A DNA stretch of 5,633 nt from an uncultured Clostridia bacterium (GTDB lineage: Bacteria > Bacillota > Clostridia > Lachnospirales > Bianqueaceae), in assembly GCA_947570515.1 (NCBI GenBank), contig CANOUM010000120.1, positions 1-5,633 on the forward strand. Reading direction: 5' to 3'. Shown here in pieces: positions 1 through 5,085 of the stretch. Under the pieces are notes generated by a model, which had not been told where the DNA came from, did not search any database, and worked only from the letters and a program-made list of their open reading frames with translations. Positions within the stretch are counted from its first letter, which is position 1. Every line of letters starts with the position of its first letter. The position numbers and the translations under genes are program-made.

Positions 1-557
1 ATTGCTTTGGCGAGGGTGTCCTGATCATGGGTGAAAGCGGCATTGGAAAAAGTGAGACAGCGCTTGAGCTTGTGCAGCGAGGGCATCGTTTGGTAGCAGA
101 TGATGTGGTGGAAATCCGAAAGATTTCTGATGCGGAATTGATGGCGCAGGGGTCAGAGGTGATTCAAAATCTGATTGAGCTGCGCGGGATCGGTGTGCTG
201 AATGTAAAAGAGCTGTATGGTGTGCAGTCGATTCGCATGAATAAATCAATTGATATGGTGATTAAACTGGAGCCGTGGGATCGTGAGAGACAGTATGATC
301 GCATGGGGCTGGAAGTTGAAACCATTGACATTTTGGGCACGGATGTGGTATGCTATTCAATACCAATACGTCCCGGAAGAAATTTGGCCATCATCATTGA
401 ATCAGCGGCGCTGAATCATCGTCAGAAGAAGATGGGATACAGTGCAGCAGAGGAACTAAGAGATCGGGTGAATGGCAATATTCGGAGAAGAAGGCAGGAG
501 CGTGAGCTGCAGAAGCAGCAGAGCTTGAAGGAACAAAAGGAAGGCCCGCAAAAATAG
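1..557 (+). CDS. hprK: HPr kinase/phosphorylase, C-terminal part (5' end outside window)
   Basis: Bifunctional enzyme that phosphorylates HPr of the sugar phosphotransferase system on a regulatory serine and also removes that phosphate. It is the sensor step of carbon catabolite control in Gram-positive bacteria and acts in the cytoplasm. The reading frame is open to the left edge (first whole codon at 3) and ends at TAG 555-557, giving about 185 residues. The family is usually about 310, so roughly the first 125 are missing, mainly the N-terminal domain. Visible motifs are the Walker A loop GESGIGKS just after the edge, the LVADDVVEI strand whose acidic pair belongs to the active site, the family signature IELRGIGVLNVKELYG, and the conserved end IPIRPGRNLA followed by LNHRQKKMGY. 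The last 25 residues are a charged Arg/Lys/Gln/Glu tail. It lies 18 bases before glcK, probably in one transcript. The identification is firm. Confidence 0.96.
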   Translation, partial: CFGEGVLIMGESGIGKSETALELVQRGHRLVADDVVEIRKISDAELMAQGSEVIQNLIELRGIGVLNVKELYGVQSIRMNKSIDMVIKLEPWDRERQYDRMGLEVETIDILGTDVVCYSIPIRPGRNLAIIIESAALNHRQKKMGYSAAEELRDRVNGNIRRRRQERELQKQQSLKEQKEGPQK

Positions 558-575
558 GGCGGAAAGGAAAATACG

Positions 576-1532
576 ATGATTTACGCAGGAATTGACTTAG
601 GCGGTACGACAATTAAGGGCGCTTTAGTCACAGAAGCAGGAGAGATTTTATGTGAGAAGAGCATCCCTACCGGTGGAGAGCGTCCGCAGAGAGAGGTTGT
701 ACAAGATATGGCCAATCTGGTGCTGGAGCTGGTGGCAGGTCAGGGAATGAATATTCAGGATATTGCATCCGTCGGAATTGGCTCTCCGGGAGCGATCGAT
801 CCGGTGGAAGGCAAGGTTATGTTTGCTGCTAATTTTGCTGACTTTAAAGATGTACCGATGGTTAGCATTATGAAAGAAACGCTGCCGGTACCGGTTTACC
901 TGGAGAATGATGCCAATGTAGCGGCACTGGGCGAGGCCATGTTTGGAGCAGGAAACGGCAGCGCTAATGCGATTACCATTACGCTTGGAACCGGTCTTGG
1001 CGGCGGTATTATTATCGACGGTAAGATTTTCTCAGGCGCTTTTTATGGCGGCGGTGAGATGGGACATCAGGTGATTGTGGCAGATGGCCTGCCCTGTACC
1101 TGCGGCCGTAAAGGCTGCTGGGAGGCATATAGTGCAGCGACAGCTCTGATTCGTATGGGAAGAGAAAAATGTGTGCAGCATCCTGATTCCAAGATGTATG
1201 AAGAGGTGCAGGGAGATCTGCGTGAGCTGAATGCAAAGCATGTATTTGATGCAGCTGATGCCGGAGATGTGTATGCAAAAGAGGCGATCCAGGAATATGC
1301 TCATTATTTGGCAATTGGCCTTGGCAATACGATCAATGTTTTCCAGCCTGAATATCTGATTATCGGCGGCGGCCCAAGCGCTCAAGGAGATAAACTGTTA
1401 AATCCGGTTAAGGAAGAACTTAAGAAGGAAGTGTTTGGCGGCGTGACCAAAACGCAGGTCGTGATCGCTAAGCTTGGAAATAAAGCCGGTGTGATCGGCG
1501 CTGCCATGTTGGGAAAAACAAGAGAAGCATAA
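576..1532 (+). CDS. glcK: ROK-family glucokinase
   Basis: Cytoplasmic ATP-dependent sugar kinase of the ROK family, most likely converting glucose to glucose 6-phosphate at the entry to glycolysis. The 318-residue product has the usual family length. In order it shows the phosphate-binding loop DLGGTTIKG (7-15), the GIGSPGAID segment (67-75), the catalytic motif ENDAN (110-114, Asp112 as the expected base), the second phosphate loop GTGLGGG (138-144), GGEMGH (159-164, with the sugar-contacting Glu161 and the zinc-ligand His164), and the zinc motif CTCGRKGCWE (174-183, Cys174/176/181). The LIIGGG strand (261-266) and the GVIGAA end (305-310) complete the fold. ATG 576 is preceded by GGAAAGGA (561-568) at 7-base spacing. 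Coupling with hprK fits a catabolite-control unit. Other ROK hexokinases such as mannose or N-acetyl sugar kinases cannot be excluded by eye, but the overall match is to glucokinase. Confidence 0.93.
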   Translation: MIYAGIDLGGTTIKGALVTEAGEILCEKSIPTGGERPQREVVQDMANLVLELVAGQGMNIQDIASVGIGSPGAIDPVEGKVMFAANFADFKDVPMVSIMKETLPVPVYLENDANVAALGEAMFGAGNGSANAITITLGTGLGGGIIIDGKIFSGAFYGGGEMGHQVIVADGLPCTCGRKGCWEAYSAATALIRMGREKCVQHPDSKMYEEVQGDLRELNAKHVFDAADAGDVYAKEAIQEYAHYLAIGLGNTINVFQPEYLIIGGGPSAQGDKLLNPVKEELKKEVFGGVTKTQVVIAKLGNKAGVIGAAMLGKTREA

Positions 1533-1595
1533 GGTGTGATACATATTGCTGTCATTCACTGCAGCTAAATATCCTAACATAAAGCAAACAAATTG

Positions 1596-1645
1596 GCCCT
1601 CAAATCGAATAAGAGAAATTCGGTTTGAGGGCGGCTTATTATAAG
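1596..1645 (+). terminator. Probable terminator hairpin after glcK
   Basis: The left arm 1596-1609 (GCCCTCAAATCGAA) pairs with the right arm 1619-1632 (TTCGGTTTGAGGGC) over 14 bp, with one U-G wobble and a 9-base loop. The stem lies about 64 bases after the glcK stop and before the next gene. What follows is GGCTTATTATAAG, not a clean run of T, so termination may be partial. The complementary strand has a slightly T-richer run after its version of the stem, but no reverse-strand gene is seen nearby. Confidence 0.65.
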
Positions 1646-1692
1646 TATCTTCTTAAATAAAAATAAAAACTAATGAGGATAGGGATAGAAAA

Positions 1693-1959
1693 ATGTTACA
1701 ACAGATTAGATTAGCACCAGGGTACGTATATGATATTATTTTAATTTTTATGATGAAGGTCAGTCCGGAAGAAGAATGGCTTGCGCGCATTGTTTCACAG
1801 AAGAAAATGAAAGAGCTGGATTCGACATATCAAAAAATTTTAAAGGCTGTTCCGGAAATTGATCCTGCGCTTCGCGTATTTTCTTTTGTAGAGGAAGCGG
1901 TACAAGGAAAATCAAAGCGAACTATGCATGTTTTGTGGGAATGCTGGAAAGAGCTTTGA
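1693..1959 (+). CDS. N-terminal fragment (88 aa) of copy 1, as read to the TGA
   Basis: This is the part that would be translated if the TGA at 1957-1959 is a real stop. It has a good ribosome binding site, AGGATAGGGA, 7 bases before ATG 1693. The 88 residues cover the N-terminal domain shared with the downstream paralogue: PG at 9-10, a hydrophobic stretch DIILIFMMK at 14-22, and PEEEW at 25-29. It ends in a Trp-rich segment (LWECWKEL). The domain is unrecognised. The hydrophobic stretch is too short and interrupted for a confident membrane segment. It may be a stable small protein, but the match to a longer paralogue argues that it is a truncated fragment. Confidence 0.45.
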   Translation: MLQQIRLAPGYVYDIILIFMMKVSPEEEWLARIVSQKKMKELDSTYQKILKAVPEIDPALRVFSFVEEAVQGKSKRTMHVLWECWKEL

Positions 1960-1995
1960 TGTAAGAATCAGAAAAATTTTAATTTAAGTGTTTTT

Positions 1996-2730
1996 GTGAA
2001 GGAAATTTCCAATAGCCAATATTTAGTGGAGAAGCTCTGGGGAGAGTATTTTGGCGGGCGTTCGTCAAGGGCGACGGAAACCATTGCTGAAGAAGTGGAA
2101 AAGCTAAATCTGAGCGTGGATATGAAATTTCATTTATTATGCTATTTGCTGCAGCCGGAAGAATACGGCCAGAGACTGATCGAAGCAATTGAGCTGATTG
2201 ACCAGAGATATCGTACGATCTATAGACAAAAACAGGCAAGTTTGATGGAATGTATGGAGCGGATGGATCAAAAGGCTTTAAATCAGAAAATAGCGGCGGC
2301 TCTAAAAGAGCGTGAGGGCAAAAAAGTAACGGATGTGTCAGTGGAATACCTGTCTTTCTCCGCAATGAATCCCTATAGCCTGTATTATGATGAGGAGAGG
2401 AAGCTCTTGCTCATTGGTGATGAGTGGGATCAAAATCAGGAGGGGAAAATACTGAGCGATGAGAATGTGCAGCAGATGTGTGATGTACTTGGCAGCAAGA
2501 TAAAGCGAAATATTTTGCAAATGATTGCCCAAAAGGGACAGATGGATACGCTGCAGCTCAGCAGAGAACTAAAGATTAAAGAAAATGTAGGCGGTCGCTA
2601 TTTAAGGGAATTATTTTTAACAGGACTTTTAAAGAGAGAAAAAGCCGGAAAAAATTATGTTTATCGTATTCATGAGATGCAGCTTAAACAATATTTGTAT
2701 CAGCTTTGGCATACATTTGGTCAAGGATGA
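1996..2730 (+). CDS. C-terminal fragment of copy 1: helical domain plus winged helix, possible GTG start
   Basis: After the TGA the same frame stays open. The first usual start codon is GTG 1996, giving 244 residues, and the next in-frame ATG is at 2122. No Shine-Dalgarno sequence precedes GTG 1996 (upstream is T-rich), and none is convincing before ATG 2122, so independent translation is doubtful. The fragment holds the middle domain with PEEY (residues 54-57), the segment FSAMNPYSLYY and the C-terminal ArsR-like winged helix (about 174-240). A protein keeping only the middle and DNA-binding parts could in principle bind DNA without its N-terminal domain, but this is inference. Confidence 0.35.
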   Translation: MKEISNSQYLVEKLWGEYFGGRSSRATETIAEEVEKLNLSVDMKFHLLCYLLQPEEYGQRLIEAIELIDQRYRTIYRQKQASLMECMERMDQKALNQKIAAALKEREGKKVTDVSVEYLSFSAMNPYSLYYDEERKLLLIGDEWDQNQEGKILSDENVQQMCDVLGSKIKRNILQMIAQKGQMDTLQLSRELKIKENVGGRYLRELFLTGLLKREKAGKNYVYRIHEMQLKQYLYQLWHTFGQG

Positions 2731-2756
2731 AGGCAGGATCAGGAAAGGAACCGAGT

Positions 2757-3812
2757 ATGGTATTAAATCTTAGAAAGGAACCCGGTGTTTTATTTGATTT
2801 AATATTTGTTTTTTCTGCTAAACTTAATCCGGAAGAAAACTGGATGTATGATCTGGTATTAGGGGCCAAGGATAAGGAGTCTATGCGGCTTATTCGCAGA
2901 CAGCTTATGAAAGCGCCTAAGATTCCGCAGGAGCTGCAGATATTTGCACATTTTAAAGAAAACACAAAGGAATCTTTTTTGAATATGCTGCGGAATCAGC
3001 ATATTTTAAAAAGGGATATGGAGAAGGGGTCTATTGCGAGGTATAGAGAGCAGCTTTCTGCCAAAAATCTGCATCATGCTGTATGGAGATTCTATTTTGC
3101 TTGTGATTTTCCAGAGTCAGAAAGACAGAGGGGAGAGATCATTGATAAGGCCTTTTATAAATGGGAGCTGCGGTATTTGATGTTCTCTTATTTCTCCAGG
3201 CCGGAAGAATATCAGAAAAAAATGCTCAAGGCATGGGATGAGGTACAGGCGTATTATGATCTGATTTATCAAAAAAGGGCGGCAGATGTGATGGCGTGTC
3301 TGCAGCTTCTGGAGGAAAAAGATCTGAAGCTTATCATTGCAAAGCTGACGCAGGGGCCGCTTGCGTTCGAAAAAGTTAAATGGGCATGGGTTTCTGTCTC
3401 TATTTTTAATCCGCATATGGTCTGGGTAGATGGTAAAGAAGGAACCTTGCTATTGGGATGGAAGTATGAACGGGAGAATTTAGAGAGCCTTAATGTTTCG
3501 GATGAAAATGTATTGGAATTTTTTGAGGTGATGGGAAGCCGTCAAAGAAGAAAAATACTTTTGTTTTTGGCTAGAAGAGGGTGGGTGAGTACAAAAGAAA
3601 TTGTGGAGGAACTAGGGATCCAAGAGGGACCTACGGTACGTCATCTGCTTCAGATTCGTAAGATTAAATTGCTGACGACAAAGCGGCAGGGGAGGGAGAA
3701 GGTGTACCGCTTAGATAAGGAACAGTTTGAAAAATATCTGGAACAAGCGGGTGAATTTTTTGTAAAACGAAAAGATGAGGATCTTGAAGATGAAATTTTT
3801 GGTCTGAAATGA
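2757..3812 (+). CDS. Winged-helix (ArsR-like) protein with unrecognised N-terminal domains, copy 2
   Basis: Probable DNA-binding regulator of 351 residues; target and signal are unknown. The start is placed at ATG 2757 because AGGAAAGGA (2741-2749) lies 7 bases upstream and the protein then aligns from its first residues with the upstream copy. ATG 2727 overlaps that copy's stop as ATGA, and TTG 2706 is also in frame, but both would add residues the paralogue lacks. Domains: N-terminal PG (9-10), hydrophobic DLIFVF (14-19), PEENW (25-29); a helical middle with PEEY (149-152) and a YYDLIYQKRAADVM helix (166-179); a beta-like segment FNPHMVWVDG...LLLGW (217-235); then SDENV (248-252) and a winged helix (about 254-330) with wing GREKVYRLD (312-320). 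An acidic Asp/Glu-rich tail (340-347) is absent from copy 1. No metal-site Cys cluster, signal peptide or clear membrane segment is seen. Confidence 0.8.
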   Translation: MVLNLRKEPGVLFDLIFVFSAKLNPEENWMYDLVLGAKDKESMRLIRRQLMKAPKIPQELQIFAHFKENTKESFLNMLRNQHILKRDMEKGSIARYREQLSAKNLHHAVWRFYFACDFPESERQRGEIIDKAFYKWELRYLMFSYFSRPEEYQKKMLKAWDEVQAYYDLIYQKRAADVMACLQLLEEKDLKLIIAKLTQGPLAFEKVKWAWVSVSIFNPHMVWVDGKEGTLLLGWKYERENLESLNVSDENVLEFFEVMGSRQRRKILLFLARRGWVSTKEIVEELGIQEGPTVRHLLQIRKIKLLTTKRQGREKVYRLDKEQFEKYLEQAGEFFVKRKDEDLEDEIFGLK

Positions 3813-3927
3813 AAGAGAGAAGTAAGGATTTTGATTTAATATAAAATTAAAGGTTTTTAAATTTTAATTAGTTAAAAAATAAAAAAAGAAAACATCAAAA
3901 TATCATAAAAACAGATCGCAAAGCAAT
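3813..3927. other. Very AT-rich intergenic stretch with A-tracts
   Basis: About 115 bases between the second paralogue and the first downstream promoter hold no ORF of interest. The stretch is almost entirely A/T, with runs of A at 3874-3879, 3881-3887 and 3897-3900 plus others. Such A-tracts can bend DNA and raise promoter activity when they lie upstream of a -35 box. A weak all-A/T hairpin (3837-3870) is not followed by a T run. Confidence 0.5.
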
Positions 3928-3956
3928 TTTACAGAAACAGAAAAATTTGATATCAT
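3928..3956 (+). promoter_or_regulatory. SigmaA-type promoter of an orphan transcript
   Basis: A -35 box TTTACA (3928-3933) and a -10 box TATCAT (3951-3956) are separated by exactly 17 bases. Each differs from consensus at one position (TTGACA, TATAAT). Transcription would start near 3963. The AT-rich DNA upstream is typical of strong promoters. About 90 bases downstream lies an intrinsic terminator, so the direct product would be short. Readthrough would reach murB. Confidence 0.62.
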
Positions 3957-3962
3957 ATCCAT

Positions 3963-4057
3963 ACGGACGAAATGAGATTAAATAGTACGTTTTAGCTGAG
4001 GAGGAGATTTCTGCGTATAAATAAGAGATAAAACGCGCAGAAAAGCTCCTCTTTTTC
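3963..4057 (+). ncRNA. Candidate small RNA or attenuated leader of about 95 nt
   Basis: Defined only by the promoter at 3928-3956 and the terminator at 4001-4056; it matches no RNA family I recognise. Its 5' third (3963-4000) is mostly unpaired in my reading. It contains a 7-codon frame MRLNSTF (ATG 3972 to TAG 3993-3995) without a good ribosome site, so a leader peptide is only a remote possibility. The 3' part is the terminator stem, which buries a Shine-Dalgarno-like GAGGAGGAG against CTCCTC. TAGCTGAG (3993-4000) could also pair with TTTCAGCTA (4076-4083; 8 pairs with one wobble), giving a longer readthrough structure. Whether it acts in trans or controls murB in cis cannot be told from sequence. 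Confidence 0.4.
4001..4056 (+). terminator. Strong intrinsic terminator upstream of murB
   Basis: GAGGAG (4001-4006) pairs with CTCCTC (4046-4051), and TTTCTGCG (4008-4015) pairs with CGCAGAAA (4036-4043). The two helices are separated by a small 1-by-2 internal loop and closed by a 20-base A-rich loop. Five T residues (4052-4056) and a further pyrimidine-rich run follow directly. It would stop the short transcript from the promoter at 3928 and any readthrough from the regulator gene upstream, leaving murB to its own promoter. Confidence 0.82.
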
Positions 4058-4083
4058 TATCTTCTGTCTGTGTATTTCAGCTA

Positions 4084-4112
4084 TTGTCTTTGGCGTGTAA
4101 ATGGTATATAAT
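4084..4112 (+). promoter_or_regulatory. SigmaA-type promoter for murB-whiA
   Basis: TTGTCT (4084-4089) and a perfect TATAAT (4107-4112) are separated by 17 bases. An overlapping -10 choice, TATATA (4105-4110), is preceded by TGG. The start point should fall near 4119, giving a 5' leader of about 25 bases that carries the murB ribosome site AAAGGAG (4132-4138). It lies just after the strong terminator, as expected for an independent operon promoter. Confidence 0.72.
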
Positions 4113-4144
4113 ATCGGATAACACAGGTTTGAAAGGAGAGTGTC

Positions 4145-5074
4145 ATGAACGGTCAGGAAAAAATGGCAGAAGTGCTTAGAAGTGCGGGCAGTCAGGTGCA
4201 GATCAATTATCCCATGAAAAGACTCACAACAATGCGCGTAGGGGGACCTGCTGCTTATGTCGTGACGCCCTCAAATGCAGAGCAGCTCAAAACAACGATT
4301 CAGATTTGCCAAGAGAACGGTCTTAAATTTTTTGTTATGGGTAAGGGCAGTAATATTTTGGCAAGTGATGAGGGATTTCAAGGGGTTATTATCAAATTGG
4401 AATCCGATTTTCAAAAGATCCGATTTCAAAATAACATTATAGAAGCTGAAAGCGGTGCTTCTCTTTCTGCGATTGCAAAGAAAGCTGCCGATCGTGGATT
4501 AAGCGGGCTCGAATTTGCATCAGGAATCCCGGGGACTCTGGGCGGCGCGGTCTATATGAACGCAGGAGCATATGGCGGCGAAATGAAGGACGTCATTCAA
4601 GAGGTTACAGTGATGGATACAACAGGCGCTATTCGGCATCTGGATAAAACGGAATTGGAGCTGGGGTATCGAAGCAGCATTTTTCAGTCTAAGTCATGGA
4701 TTATACTGCGGGGTATCCTGCAGCTGGAAGAAGGAGATCCTGAAGAAGTTAAACGAAAGATTAAAGAGCTGACAGAAAAGCGTGTGGCTAAGCAGCCGCT
4801 GGATTTGCCGAGTGCCGGGAGTATTTTTAAGAGACCGGAAGGGCATTATGCTGCGGCTTTGATTGAAGAGGCAGGGCTGAAAGGGCATGCCGTAGGAGAT
4901 GCAATGGTATCGCCCAAACATGCCGGATTTATTGTGAATGCAGGAGAGGCTACCTGTGAGGATGTGGTGGGATTGATTCATCATATTCAGAAATGCGTAG
5001 AGGAAAAATCCGGGGTGCGTCTTGTACCGGAGGTTCGCTATTTAACACCCAGAGGACTGGATGTGATTCGGTAA
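4145..5074 (+). CDS. murB: UDP-N-acetylmuramate dehydrogenase (UDP-N-acetylenolpyruvoylglucosamine reductase)
   Basis: FAD- and NADPH-dependent cytoplasmic enzyme that reduces UDP-GlcNAc-enolpyruvate to UDP-N-acetylmuramate, the second committed step of peptidoglycan precursor synthesis. The 309 residues match the shorter class of MurB common in Gram-positive bacteria. The FAD-binding domain shows TTMRVGGPA (28-36), GKGSNIL (66-72) and the signature SGIPGTLGGAVYMNAGAYGGEM (126-147). The catalytic region shows GYRSSIF (174-180, Arg176), SAGSIFKRP (223-231, Ser226 as the proton donor) and PEVRYL (295-300, Glu296). The segment AGLKGHAVGDAMVS...HAGFIVN near the end is typical of the C-terminal domain. 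ATG 4145 has AAAGGAG (4132-4138) at 6-base spacing. It has its own promoter and lies 11 bases before whiA. The gene looks intact and the identification is firm. Confidence 0.97.
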   Translation: MNGQEKMAEVLRSAGSQVQINYPMKRLTTMRVGGPAAYVVTPSNAEQLKTTIQICQENGLKFFVMGKGSNILASDEGFQGVIIKLESDFQKIRFQNNIIEAESGASLSAIAKKAADRGLSGLEFASGIPGTLGGAVYMNAGAYGGEMKDVIQEVTVMDTTGAIRHLDKTELELGYRSSIFQSKSWIILRGILQLEEGDPEEVKRKIKELTEKRVAKQPLDLPSAGSIFKRPEGHYAAALIEEAGLKGHAVGDAMVSPKHAGFIVNAGEATCEDVVGLIHHIQKCVEEKSGVRLVPEVRYLTPRGLDVIR

Positions 5075-5085
5075 GGAGGGAATCT

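Larger units (their letters stand above)
1693..2730 (+). pseudogene. Winged-helix regulator-like gene, copy 1, interrupted by in-frame TGA
   Basis: One continuous frame runs from ATG 1693 to TGA 2728-2730 (345 codons plus stop) and is broken only by TGA 1957-1959, codon 89. Both halves align in order with the intact neighbour at 2757-3812. PGYVYDIILIF and PEEEW near the start match PGVLFDLIFVF and PEENW. PEEY in the middle matches PEEY, and SDENV...VLGSKIKRNIL at the end matches SDENV...VMGSRQRRKIL. The C-terminal 80 or so residues look like an ArsR-type winged helix, with a recognition-helix region near GGRYLRELFLTGLLK and a wing ending YVYRI. No metal-binding Cys/His set is evident. The N-terminal and middle domains are not recognised. 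The start has AGGATAGGGA (1676-1685) at 7-base spacing. Apart from the one stop the frame shows no decay, so a recent nonsense mutation or a base error is likeliest. A true split gene or readthrough remains possible. Confidence 0.7.

Noticed and set aside
1012..1385. Two overlapping reverse-strand open frames of 100 and 117 codons inside glcK
   Set aside because: They lie wholly within the strongly supported glucokinase gene, have no ribosome site and show no recognisable protein features. They are shadows of the coding strand.
1569..1651. Promoter for the regulator pair using TTGAGG (1625-1630) with TATCTT (1646-1651)
   Set aside because: The spacing is only 15 bases, both boxes are poor, and the -35 lies in the terminator stem.
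1957..2000. Selenocysteine or other programmed recoding of the TGA at 1957-1959
   Set aside because: The bases just downstream are A/T-rich and form no stable stem with a suitable apical loop, as a bacterial selenocysteine element would need. The paralogue has no Cys at the aligned position, so a plain stop or base error is simpler.
1979..2365. Reverse-strand open frame of 128 codons opposite the first regulator copy
   Set aside because: The forward frame matches its paralogue over this stretch. The reverse product shows no domain pattern or start signal.
3837..3870. All-A/T hairpin after the second paralogue (TAAT-bulge-TAAAATT with AATTTTA-ATTA) as a terminator
   Set aside because: The stem has no G-C pair and is followed by GTTAAAAAAT rather than a T run. 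It is better explained by base composition.
3972..3995. Seven-codon leader peptide MRLNSTF before the terminator
   Set aside because: It begins about 10 bases from the predicted transcript start with no proper ribosome site, and it has no run of one regulatory amino acid. Mentioned only as a remote option.
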